A stretch of DNA of 23,056 nucleotides from DATDRM01 sp035291705 (GTDB lineage: Bacteria > Chloroflexota > Anaerolineae > Anaerolineales > UBA4823): contig DATDRM010000262.1 in the NCBI GenBank assembly GCA_035291705.1, forward strand, positions 1-23,056, read 5' to 3'. Of the stretch, positions 7,947 to 15,615 are shown in pieces; position 1 is the stretch's first letter, and the number at the start of each line of letters is the position of its first letter. The notes below the pieces were generated by a model that saw only the letters and a program-made list of their open reading frames with translations, made no database searches and was not told the origin of the DNA. A program made the position numbers and the translations under genes.

Positions 7947-9491
7947 CTACCTTAACAACTTCAATATTTCCGTGCGCCGGGGAAATAACGGCTTCAGCGC
8001 ATCGTAGATAGAGACATACAGGTTGAAGGTTGCGTCATATAGTGCCCGGTTAGCCGGGTCTGGCTCGACGCATGTGCCGGGGCGAGCCATCACTTTGGCT
8101 GCCGCCGGGATATCGGGGTAATAGCCTATCCCCACAGCAGCCAGCATAGCCGCTCCCATCACGGCAGCTTCGCGGTGGCTGGGTATGATCACCGGTAGAT
8201 TACACACATCGGCTTTGATCTGAGACCAGAGCCGACTCTTCGCCCCCCCACCCAGAACGCGCAGCTCCCTTGCACTGGCTCCGAGTTGCTGGAGGCCTTC
8301 CAGATCACGGCGGAGCATGTATGCGATAGCTTCCATGATCGCACGGGTGAAATGGGCGCGGGTGTGGCTCAAGGTGAAGCCAAAGAATACCGCCCGCACC
8401 TGGGAGTCGAACTCGGGATAGAAAGCGCCTTCCAGGTGCGGCAGCATGATCAAACCATCGCTGCAGGGTGGGACCTTGGCTGCTGGCGCGGTGAGCAGGT
8501 CATAAACATCCTTGCCTTCGGCCTGCGCTTGTGTGGCAAGATCCAGGGCAAAACAATCCTTGAACCATTTGAAGGTCAGGCCGCCGGTTGGGTTCCAGGG
8601 CAGCATGCAATAGGTGTCCGGCACGGCGTGCAAATGGCACGGGAGCCTTGTTTTGGCATCGAAAATCGGCTCTTTCACCGAGGCCACCAAAGCCAGCACG
8701 GAGCCGGTGCTTTCCGTGATCATCCCGGGAGCAACGTTGCCGGCGGCAATTGCCGCGCACACCTGGTCGAGTGCGCCGGTCACTACTTTTGTCTTGGTAC
8801 TCAAGCCGGTTTCGGCCGCGCATTCGGGCGAGATATTTCCAAAGGCTGTACCCGCTGGATAGAGGCGGGGTATTTGCGCGGCCGAGATTCCTGCAAAAGC
8901 CAGAAGCTCGTCCGAGAGGGTTTTGCGGCGGATATCGAAGACCAGCGAAGACGCCCAGAGGGTAAATTCGCCAACGAATTGACCGCTCAAGCGAAACAGG
9001 ATATAGTCCTCGGGCAGGAGGAAGCTGGCGGATTGTTTGACCACCTCCGGCTCGTATTTACTCATCCAACGGTATTTTGTCACCGGCCAGACCGGCCCAA
9101 TTTCCGGCTGACCGCTAATCTCAAGCACCTTCTGACTGCCAAGCGTATTGATCAGCTCATCCGCCTCGGGTTGGGAACGGTTGTCCATCCAATTCAAGGC
9201 CTTGCGGGCAGGCTTGCCGTCGGCGCGCATCGGGAAGACCGTCTCGCCATGGCTCGAAATGGAGACCGCGGCGATGCTTTCCGGCGCGCCGCCCCAATTC
9301 TTGAGCAGCTTGCGGATGGAGCGGGCCATCGGCGCCCAATAGATCTCGGGATCGGCTTCGATGGCATCCCCTTCTGGCATGATCATATACTCGTCCGATT
9401 CCAGCGCTACCAGCTCGCCTTCACCGGTGAAGAGCGCCACTTTCACCGTGGAAATGCCGATATCAAGCCCAAGGAACAGCTTTTCTTTCAT
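7947..9491 (-). CDS. FGGY-family carbohydrate kinase
   Basis: A 514-residue sugar kinase of the xylulokinase/LsrK-like FGGY group. Seen: the N-terminal phosphate loop LGLDIGISTVKVALF (residues 7-21), the SSHGETVFP substrate segment, WMDNRS, the catalytic base in GALDQ (Asp242) followed by GNVAPGMITESTGS, and the adenosine segment VLGGGAKSRLWSQIKADV with REAAVMGAAMLA near the C-terminus. It should phosphorylate a ketose or polyol with ATP, probably the product of the isomerase encoded 21 bases upstream. Start: an ATG at 9500 abuts the AGGAG ribosome site, whereas the next ATG at 9491 is nine bases from it, so 9491 is preferred. Substrate is not readable; xylulokinase, fuculokinase and LsrK relatives all share these motifs. 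Confidence 0.88.
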   Translation of the reverse strand: MKEKLFLGLDIGISTVKVALFTGEGELVALESDEYMIMPEGDAIEADPEIYWAPMARSIRKLLKNWGGAPESIAAVSISSHGETVFPMRADGKPARKALNWMDNRSQPEADELINTLGSQKVLEISGQPEIGPVWPVTKYRWMSKYEPEVVKQSASFLLPEDYILFRLSGQFVGEFTLWASSLVFDIRRKTLSDELLAFAGISAAQIPRLYPAGTAFGNISPECAAETGLSTKTKVVTGALDQVCAAIAAGNVAPGMITESTGSVLALVASVKEPIFDAKTRLPCHLHAVPDTYCMLPWNPTGGLTFKWFKDCFALDLATQAQAEGKDVYDLLTAPAAKVPPCSDGLIMLPHLEGAFYPEFDSQVRAVFFGFTLSHTRAHFTRAIMEAIAYMLRRDLEGLQQLGASARELRVLGGGAKSRLWSQIKADVCNLPVIIPSHREAAVMGAAMLAAVGIGYYPDIPAAAKVMARPGTCVEPDPANRALYDATFNLYVSIYDALKPLFPRRTEILKLLR

Positions 9492-9512
9492 CCGTCGCAT
9501 CTCCTGAGGTGG

Positions 9513-10859
9513 TTAATCCTTATAGGTCACCACTCGGACACCCAACATCTGGCATAGATCAACCAGCTGGTTGCGGACATCGCCGTACACCATACCATAA
9601 TGGTTGGAAGCGATATTTTGTGTAAACCAGCCGGCGTCGTCGTCCAGCACGACGTCGGTAGCGGGAGGCGGCGGGCAGTTCACTTCGTGCCAGTTGAAAG
9701 TGTCTTTGGTGGTCCCGGTGGTGATGTGCATTTTATAGTTATCTCCCCTGGCAGCTAACCTGGCGACTGTGACGCGTTGTCCGGGCAAATAAGGGCTGGA
9801 ATTGCTGATGCCCTGGAAGTCAGCATTATAGCGGGAGATCAGGCAGCGCGCAGGATCGCACATGCCAATCGGGTTCAGCCCGCAGCAAGAGAAGGTCAGC
9901 CGGTCTGAGAAGACTTCGTGGATATCGCCATACACGGTCTGGTTGTCGGTCAGGTAATGCAGCATGAGCTGGGTAGCGGAGGCCATCAAATCGCCTTCAC
10001 AACTGCATACGAACTCCCGGCTCAGGAAGGACAACGGGACGCATGCGGTGAATTGAAAATATTCGGATAGCTCGTAATGACACTTGACGTTGAGGGCATC
10101 CAACTGGTTTTCCTGGCCCAGTTTGCGCAGCACGGTAGCCATACGCCCGGCTTTTAACAGCAGCTCTTCGGTGACGTCTGGTGCGATACGGCAGGTGTGC
10201 CGCACTTCGGCGGCGAAGGCGGCTGCCTCCTTATCGGCGACCTCGTCCATACCCTTGATAATCAGCCATTGGTCCATGTGGAAGATCTCCGGCCCGATCT
10301 TCTGGCGCATGGAAACGTGATCGGCGGTGGCGGTATAGATACCCAGGGCAGGATAGCCAAACAACCCGACGCGGGTTTCGGACAGGCGCCGCTTTGCCAG
10401 GGCGACCCGAGCATAGTCGGTTATCGCCTGCTGCACTTCTTTCTTCTCAGGCATTCCCCAGATGAACTTGTGCTGCACCCCCATCTCTTCCATGGTCTCG
10501 CGCAGCACCGCCGCCGCCACGAAGGCGCCGGTCGTCAACATCTCGTCGCTGCCCTCTTTGGCCGGGAACATGACCAGGCTCCACAGCAAGATTGGCTTAT
10601 GGAAGACTTTATTCAGGGCTGCGATAAAGTTGGAGGGCTCCATCCAGCACGAGATAAAGCCGAGGATCAGGTCGGCAGGGGTCTCCTCGAGCTGCCTGGA
10701 TACCGCCAGTGCATCGGGGATGCTGTTGACGGTTTGGGTGGTCACCAGGTCGACATCCAGCCCGGCTACCATGTTAACGCTGCGCTCGATCAGCGCGCCT
10801 AACAGGTCCTGAGGGTAAAAACGATCACCAAATGGGACCATCACGACTTTGGGTTTCAT
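9513..10859 (-). CDS. L-fucose/L-arabinose isomerase-like protein (copy 2)
   Basis: A 448-residue member of the fucose/arabinose isomerase fold. Shared with the copies at 1 and 15616: KPILLWSLVMFPA, RVGLFGYPALGIYT, NVKCHYELSEYF, SREFVCSCEGD (Glu likely a metal ligand), TVYGDIHE (acidic ligand) and the terminal SNHYGMVYGD (His ligand). It should catalyse a metal-dependent aldose-ketose isomerisation. The ORF can be extended to 10895, but the ATG at 10859 has GGAGG seven bases ahead and begins like copy 3 (KPKVVMVPFGD against PRVMVVPFAYPD), so I choose it. It is directly followed by the FGGY kinase, the classical isomerase-kinase order of sugar catabolic operons, and preceded by the mutarotase-like gene, consistent with work on one shared sugar. 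Confidence 0.85.
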   Translation of the reverse strand: MKPKVVMVPFGDRFYPQDLLGALIERSVNMVAGLDVDLVTTQTVNSIPDALAVSRQLEETPADLILGFISCWMEPSNFIAALNKVFHKPILLWSLVMFPAKEGSDEMLTTGAFVAAAVLRETMEEMGVQHKFIWGMPEKKEVQQAITDYARVALAKRRLSETRVGLFGYPALGIYTATADHVSMRQKIGPEIFHMDQWLIIKGMDEVADKEAAAFAAEVRHTCRIAPDVTEELLLKAGRMATVLRKLGQENQLDALNVKCHYELSEYFQFTACVPLSFLSREFVCSCEGDLMASATQLMLHYLTDNQTVYGDIHEVFSDRLTFSCCGLNPIGMCDPARCLISRYNADFQGISNSSPYLPGQRVTVARLAARGDNYKMHITTGTTKDTFNWHEVNCPPPPATDVVLDDDAGWFTQNIASNHYGMVYGDVRNQLVDLCQMLGVRVVTYKD

Positions 10860-10930
10860 CCTGAGCCTCCATTCATAGGTTGTTCTAGTTGACATCTATC
10901 CGAAAGAAATTCTTGGATTAATACTCCGTT

Positions 10931-11935
10931 TTATTCCTTCACGGTTCCATCCATGCCGAGGTAACTCACGCTCTCGACCCCACTATATGCCACCAGGGCA
11001 GTTTCACAGTCCAGGGCCTGGTGTCCAGGCAGGGCGTAGCAGACGCCATGATCGACAGCGTCGTGTAATTTCTGTGGGTAGCCCGTCCATGCTTCCAGCG
11101 CCCCCACATAATAGCCGCGCCAGTTGCCGGCACATGTCCACAGCCAGGCTGCTTTGAAGATTTCTTTGGGGAATACCAACCCGGCACCCGCCCGCATCTG
11201 GGTATCCGTAACCGCCAACCAGCCTGCTTTCAGCTCGGTGGCGAATTGGAATTCGCCATAACCGGAATCGGGGGGCGGCATCCAGCGCATATCGACCTGG
11301 CGACCAGTGGTAGGTTCAGTGGCGAAGGGCCATTGGTAGTGCGTGCCCTTCGGTCCAAGCCGCTCGTTGGGAGCTGAGTCTTCGATCAGCATTGCGCCTG
11401 CCGGGAGGTCGAAGCGCGTGCTGGCGCGCACATCCCAGCATGGATGTAAACCCCACAAAAAGTCGAAATTTCCGCTGGACAGGTTGGTGACGCGATGGCG
11501 CATATGCACCACCGGCTCGTCACGCCGCACCAACATCCAACGATCCACCCGCAGGGGAGAGATCGGAGTGTGTCGCCACATATGCACTTCAACCTCGTCT
11601 GGGCCTCGCCGCAGGATGTCATAGTCCCAGCGCAGCGACCATAACTCGCCGATATATGGGTATAGCTCGTTGCGGTACGTCGAGGGATGGCCGGTAGGGA
11701 TCGCTTCATCCATGCCGCCCGAGAGGCTGGAATCGATATCGGCCTGGAAGACCGGCGTACGCGGCTCGATGCGCGGGTTGTGCCAGAAGAAATCCCGGTC
11801 TAAGGGCTTATAAATGAATTCGTGCACCCGAGCCCCCAGATCAACCAGCAGACTGGTGCGGATCAATTCATTTTCAAGGATGATCACTTGGAGACCGTTT
11901 AATGTCCACCTGTCGGAGATACGGCAATCCTTCAT
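10931..11935 (-). CDS. Galactose-mutarotase-like (DUF4432/aldose epimerase type) protein
   Basis: A 334-residue protein of beta-sandwich character resembling aldose-1-epimerase relatives: LGARVHEFIYKPLDRDFFWHNP near the N-terminus, GGMDEAIPTG at about 73-82, FLWGLHPCWDV in the middle and AAWLWTCAGNWRGYYVGALE towards the end. Such proteins bind pyranose sugars and either interconvert anomers or act on uronate or glycoside derivatives. The ATG has AGGAGG upstream. It lies between the methyltransferase gene (39-base gap) and isomerase copy 2 (71-base gap), supporting a carbohydrate substrate for this part of the operon. I cannot identify catalytic residues with certainty, so the mutarotase activity is family-level inference. 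Confidence 0.7.
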   Translation of the reverse strand: MKDCRISDRWTLNGLQVIILENELIRTSLLVDLGARVHEFIYKPLDRDFFWHNPRIEPRTPVFQADIDSSLSGGMDEAIPTGHPSTYRNELYPYIGELWSLRWDYDILRRGPDEVEVHMWRHTPISPLRVDRWMLVRRDEPVVHMRHRVTNLSSGNFDFLWGLHPCWDVRASTRFDLPAGAMLIEDSAPNERLGPKGTHYQWPFATEPTTGRQVDMRWMPPPDSGYGEFQFATELKAGWLAVTDTQMRAGAGLVFPKEIFKAAWLWTCAGNWRGYYVGALEAWTGYPQKLHDAVDHGVCYALPGHQALDCETALVAYSGVESVSYLGMDGTVKE

Positions 11936-11974
11936 GGCAAATCCTCCTCATCCTTATTTTCTATTTCGTTCATC

Positions 11975-13438
11975 TCAGCCCAGCAGCTCCTTTTCGGCAG
12001 CCCGCACCACTTCATCGATCGCTCTGATTTTGGCTGGCTCAGCTTCGTAGAGATGCACCTGCGCCAGGACCTTCTCGATGCGCCTGGCAGCCGTGCGAGC
12101 CATGTCGTTCATGTACTCCTGGCTGATATCGCAACCCGTGTGGTCCATCAACTGCGGGTACCAAATGTTCTTGCGCATGTTGCTGAGGGTATGCTCCTCG
12201 CCGAGCGAGTGACCCCCGATCCCAACCCGCTGGATCTGGTCCACCAGCAGGGTATCCTGGCTGACTTCGATCCCTTTTCCGGCTTCCACGATCCAACGCT
12301 CGATCTCGATGTCCATCAATGCCTGGATGGCAGAGAAGCGTTTCCCGCTGTTCAACAGGCCGGCTGGAACGTTATAGCGGCCTGAACGCGCCAGTGCGGA
12401 AAACCTGGCGAACACTTCGAACATTACCTGCGGACCGGGATACTTGGCGTCGATGTATCCGCCGGCGCCGAAATCGAACCCATATAGCCGCTCGTGGATT
12501 TCTGCCAGGCCAATATCCTGCAACACCGCTTCGGGAGAGGCAAATACCGCCATGGTTGTCTTCATATCCATCACGCCGCTGATCACCCCACCCACCAGGT
12601 TAGCGCCAGGGCAGGCGGCGTGGATAGCGGCAAAGGTGCCCAGGATCTCGGCGTTGCCCAGGGCGATGTTCGCCGCCAGGCTGAGCGGGCTGGATGTGCC
12701 CGTGATCGGCATCGGGATGATCACACACGGCAGGTTATGCTGCGCCAATAAGAGCAAGACGTCCCCGGCTGCTTCGTCCAGGACAAGGGGTGAGATGGTC
12801 TCCTTGGCGGTCACGAAGCAGGGTTTAGCCAGGTACGCTTCCCGGCTGCCGCGCACGATCTCCCCCAGCTCCATCATGTACTTCAGCTCGGCCGCGTTCC
12901 AGACCTCGGTCGACCCAGCCTTGGTGGTGTAACGGGCTATCAATGCTGCTGTCTTCACCCGCTGCATGCGCGGGTCGATCTGCGTACCGTCATCTTCGCT
13001 CAGGTACATGACCGGATTGCCAACGAAAGTGACCTCGGGCAGGGCTTCTCCCAATTGCACCATCTGCACCAGGTCGCTGCGGGTGGGAGAGCGCACCTGG
13101 TTCGTCTTCCAATCCATAAATTCGATGCAAGCCCCGCCAAACTTAATGCACATCGAGCGCGGTGTGAGAGAAGCTACAACACCGTTCAACACGATCTGTT
13201 TTTTCCCGGCTCGAATGCCGTCCCTGATCTGCTCGAGGGTGTTCTCCACCAGGCTGGCCGGGAAATGCACCACGCGGCTGGCTTCGTCTACCTGAGCCCC
13301 GGCCGCGCTCAATCCCCGCCGCAGCTGCCCCGACTCGATCCGCATGCCCGGGTTGACGAGTATCTCCCGGGAAGCGGCATGGATCTGCCGGATTTCTCCT
13401 TCATTGAAAAGCTGGATCTTATCCAGGATTTCTTTCAC
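11975..13438 (-). CDS. MttB-family (trimethylamine methyltransferase-like) protein, non-pyrrolysine
   Basis: A 487-residue protein with the MttB superfamily pattern: an N-terminal helical region (IHAASREILVNPGMRIE), ASLTPRSMCIKFGG, the barrel segments PCFVTAKETISPLVLDEAA, PCVIIPMPITGTSSPLSLA and VGGVISGVMDMKTTMAVFASPE, and the terminal RVGIGGHSLGEEHTLSN block. Unlike true trimethylamine MttB, there is no in-frame amber codon: the frame is full length and ends in TGA, so it belongs with the pyrrolysine-free relatives (the glycine betaine MtgB type) that demethylate quaternary amines onto a corrinoid protein. No corrinoid-binding protein is encoded here. It starts with GTG, preceded by GGGAG, and overlaps the stop of the URO-D-like gene by four bases, implying translational coupling. 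Confidence 0.85.
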   Translation of the reverse strand: MKEILDKIQLFNEGEIRQIHAASREILVNPGMRIESGQLRRGLSAAGAQVDEASRVVHFPASLVENTLEQIRDGIRAGKKQIVLNGVVASLTPRSMCIKFGGACIEFMDWKTNQVRSPTRSDLVQMVQLGEALPEVTFVGNPVMYLSEDDGTQIDPRMQRVKTAALIARYTTKAGSTEVWNAAELKYMMELGEIVRGSREAYLAKPCFVTAKETISPLVLDEAAGDVLLLLAQHNLPCVIIPMPITGTSSPLSLAANIALGNAEILGTFAAIHAACPGANLVGGVISGVMDMKTTMAVFASPEAVLQDIGLAEIHERLYGFDFGAGGYIDAKYPGPQVMFEVFARFSALARSGRYNVPAGLLNSGKRFSAIQALMDIEIERWIVEAGKGIEVSQDTLLVDQIQRVGIGGHSLGEEHTLSNMRKNIWYPQLMDHTGCDISQEYMNDMARTAARRIEKVLAQVHLYEAEPAKIRAIDEVVRAAEKELLG

Positions 13439-14463
13439 GCTTCATAACTCCCATACTGGCGCAGTGTCTCGATCATCGCGACGTAATTGGCAGGCAGGAT
13501 GCAAGACATGATGCTGTTGGAGGTTGAGAGGATGTACGCGCCCCCTGGCTTGCCTGCCAGGATGCATGCCAGGGTTTCGGCGCGTACTTCGTCGGGTGTG
13601 CCGAGCGAGAGAGCACCGCCGATATTCACGTTGCCCTTGATACAGACGCTGGTGCCAACCTTTTCTTTGACTACCGCTATGCTCATATTGCCCAACGGGT
13701 CTAACGGGTCGATGCAATCCACCCCGGTGGAGAGTATATCGTCCAGGATGGGCATGATATTGCCGTCTGTATGCTTGATCGCCGGCACGCCGGCTGCATG
13801 GATGGACTGGATCACGCTCTTTAACCCGGGGAGCAAGAACTCGCGGAAATGACGGGGCGACATCATCGGCCCGCGGTTGTCGGCGTAGTCATCGGACGTA
13901 AAGATGGCGTCCGCGCCGAGGCGGACGGCGCATTGGGCGAGGGCCGAGTTATATGAGACACCAATCTCGACCAGCTGGCGTAGCAAGCCCGGGTTGAGGA
14001 CAAAGTCCATCATCACGTTTTCCACCCCGCGCAAATAGCGCGGGATCGAATACGCATCCTGAGCGCGGAAGATAATCGCCCGTTTGTCTTTAAACCGGTC
14101 AACCGCCTCCGCCAGGGACTGGAAATGCCACTCGGAACACGGGTCGGGAGGCGCCAGGCTGGCTAAATCCGCCGCATCTTTGATCGGGTAGTCGATCGGT
14201 ATAGGGTAATATTCCTCGGTTTTCCGCAGGGTCACTCCCCATTCGTCAGTGTAGGTTCTGGAATCGAGATATTTCTTTTTGGTATCGGCGAAGATCACCA
14301 CCCCATCCAGGTCAGCCCATTCGATAAAGTCGTAAATATCTCCACCGGGCACCAGCTCGGCGATAATCTTGTCGTCAACCTCCCATTCGAAGGAAGGGAT
14401 GCGGTCTGGCTGTCCTTTATTCAATACGGTTAACACACGGGCGAGGTGGGGTCCTACGGGCAT
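13435..14463 (-). CDS. Uroporphyrinogen decarboxylase-like (URO-D/MtaA superfamily) protein
   Basis: A 342-residue TIM-barrel protein of the URO-D superfamily: RIPSFEWEVD at the N-terminus, the TSDDYADNRGPMMSP segment, HAAGVPAIKHTDGNIMPILDD, and VCIKGNVNIGGALSLGTPDEVRAE. The superfamily includes haem-pathway decarboxylases and the corrinoid:CoM-type methyltransferases MtaA/MtbA/CmuA, which use a zinc site beginning His-x-Cys. Here that motif reads His-Thr-Asp, so a classical zinc-thiol methyltransferase site is not supported, although many environmental relatives share this His-x-Asp form. Gene pairing with the MttB-like gene (four-base overlap) suggests a methyl-transfer partner or an unknown ligand-handling role. 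The ATG at 14463 follows AAAGGAAAA and lies inside the end of the regulator gene (ten-base overlap). Confidence 0.8.
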   Translation of the reverse strand: MPVGPHLARVLTVLNKGQPDRIPSFEWEVDDKIIAELVPGGDIYDFIEWADLDGVVIFADTKKKYLDSRTYTDEWGVTLRKTEEYYPIPIDYPIKDAADLASLAPPDPCSEWHFQSLAEAVDRFKDKRAIIFRAQDAYSIPRYLRGVENVMMDFVLNPGLLRQLVEIGVSYNSALAQCAVRLGADAIFTSDDYADNRGPMMSPRHFREFLLPGLKSVIQSIHAAGVPAIKHTDGNIMPILDDILSTGVDCIDPLDPLGNMSIAVVKEKVGTSVCIKGNVNIGGALSLGTPDEVRAETLACILAGKPGGAYILSTSNSIMSCILPANYVAMIETLRQYGSYEA

Positions 14464-15281
14464 AACGTTTTCCTTTGTATTGGCTGCACCCGGATGACAT
14501 TCGCACCCTGATTGCGTAAGTGCGAGACAAACTTAGCCGGGCATTCTTGATCGGTTACCAGGGTTTGAAATTCGCCTGGGGTTAAAATCTGGTGCCGTTC
14601 CACCTCCCCAATCTTGCATCCGAGTGCCAGCAAGACCACACAGTTACAGGCCGCGATCATTCTCTTTGCTAACAGGCGCTCGTCTCCATTCATCGATATC
14701 GTCACCCCATGCGCAATATCGATGGCCTCGACCGTCAGGAACATCTTATCCGCATGCAATCCTTCCAGGCTGCGCAGCGTGTGCGGGCCAGTCAGTTTCA
14801 TCATGCGATCAGCCTGGTATTCGCCGCCAAGCATGATCATCTCAATCCCGGGCCAGGGCGCCAGTTCCAGGGCAACCAGCAGGGAATTCGTGATCACCGT
14901 CAGGTCCCCCTGGGTCAGCAGATCACCGGGGAGGGCGCAGGCGGTAAGGTAAGAGAGTATCCCGCTATCGAAGATGAGGTGGTCGCCAGGCTGGACAAGA
15001 GCCGCGGCTGCCTGAGCAATTGCTTCATTCTCGTTGCTGTGATTTTGGAGTTGAGAGACGACCTCAGGATTGATCTCAATCCCCAGGCGCAAGAGCGGCG
15101 TGGCAACCATACCGCCGTGCACCCGCCGCAGTATGCCTTGCTCTTCGAGCTGGCATAGATCCCGGCGGATAGACATCTGCGAAACGCCAAAGCGCTGGCT
15201 CAAATCTACAACCTTTAGATAACGTTCAAATCTGAGAACGTTCAGGATTTCAGATCGCCGGCCTTCCGCAGTGGTTGTCAT
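14454..15281 (-). CDS. DeoR-family transcriptional regulator (copy 2)
   Basis: A 275-residue DeoR regulator. The helix-turn-helix reads RRSEILNVL, then FGVSQMSIRRDLCQLEE and RRVHGGMVAT; the sensor domain has DHLIFDSGILSYL, IEMIMLGGEYQ, HADKMFLTVEAID and VVLLALGCKIGE. The effector pocket departs from the other two copies: the DSGTT/DSGST motif is DSGILS, and the xDSSKIG block is ALGCKIG, so a different ligand is likely. It heads the long minus-strand operon, transcribed from the strong promoter at 15333-15361, and probably represses it. The leader is about 45 bases and has no convincing ribosome site before the ATG at 15281. Confidence 0.9.
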   Translation of the reverse strand: MTTTAEGRRSEILNVLRFERYLKVVDLSQRFGVSQMSIRRDLCQLEEQGILRRVHGGMVATPLLRLGIEINPEVVSQLQNHSNENEAIAQAAAALVQPGDHLIFDSGILSYLTACALPGDLLTQGDLTVITNSLLVALELAPWPGIEMIMLGGEYQADRMMKLTGPHTLRSLEGLHADKMFLTVEAIDIAHGVTISMNGDERLLAKRMIAACNCVVLLALGCKIGEVERHQILTPGEFQTLVTDQECPAKFVSHLRNQGANVIRVQPIQRKTLCP

Positions 15282-15302
15282 GCGTTAAATGTATTAATAT
15301 TG

Positions 15303-15317
15303 TTGTAAACTTTACGA
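15303..15317. promoter_or_regulatory. Candidate operator downstream of the minus-strand promoter
   Basis: GTAAACTTTAC (15305-15315) is a perfect 5-bp-arm palindrome around one base, immediately downstream of the predicted start of transcription of the DeoR gene (about 15326). Beside it TTTACGAATGAAA (15311-15323) resembles half sites seen upstream of the other DeoR unit. A repressor bound here would block the long operon. This is inference from position and symmetry only. Confidence 0.35.
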
Positions 15318-15332
15318 ATGAAATGTATAATT

Positions 15333-15361
15333 ATTATAGAATTAACATTTTTCTATGTCAA
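15333..15361 (-). promoter_or_regulatory. Consensus sigma-70 promoter for the minus-strand operon
   Basis: Read on the minus strand, TTGACA (15356-15361) is followed after exactly 17 bases by TATAAT (15333-15338), a full match to the sigma-70 consensus in both hexamers and spacing. Transcription would begin near 15326, about 45 bases ahead of the DeoR start codon. Such a strong promoter fits a repressor-controlled catabolic operon. Confidence 0.85.
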
Positions 15362-15401
15362 TATGCAATCCGTCACTCATCAGGGCTTTCACAAGAAGGG
15401 A

Positions 15402-15500
15402 AACGTCACTGCGAGGAGCGTTCTTAGCGACGAAGCAGTCTCCAGGCTTGCTGGTAGATTGCTTCACCTGTACAAATACTGCGGGGTTCGCAATGACGTT
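15402..15500. repeat. Dispersed palindromic repeat (GTCATTGCGAGG...CGCAATGAC type)
   Basis: AACGTCACTGCGAGG at 15402-15416 is answered by TTCGCAATGACGTT ending at 15500, and between them GACGAAGCAGTCTCC is answered by AGATTGCTTC. The nested, imperfect arms make a roughly 100-base cruciform-type unit. Repeats with GTCATTGCGAG ends and GAAGCAATCT inner arms are, to my knowledge, widespread in Chloroflexota and several other phyla and contain no gene. It lies within the 334-base divergent intergenic region (15282-15615), which otherwise holds the minus-strand promoter and the leader of the 15616 gene. A weak TTTCCC-18-TAGAAT promoter (about 15566-15595) might serve that gene. Confidence 0.7.
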
Positions 15501-15615
15501 GGACCTTTGTCAAGCTACCTTATGAAAACCCTGTGTCACTCCTTCCCTTACACCAGGCAAAGAAATTTCCCAATTGTTAAAGAAATTGCTAGAATTCTAA
15601 TCAAGGAGGTTAGCT

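Noticed and set aside
8286..9557. 423-codon plus-strand open frame
   Set aside because: It lies entirely antisense to the FGGY kinase, whose motifs are intact; its composition is that of a shadow frame (rich in Arg, Gly, His) with no recognisable domain.
11975..13438. Pyrrolysine-containing MttB
   Set aside because: The frame is full length for the family with no in-frame amber codon and ends in TGA, so no pyrrolysine readthrough is needed.
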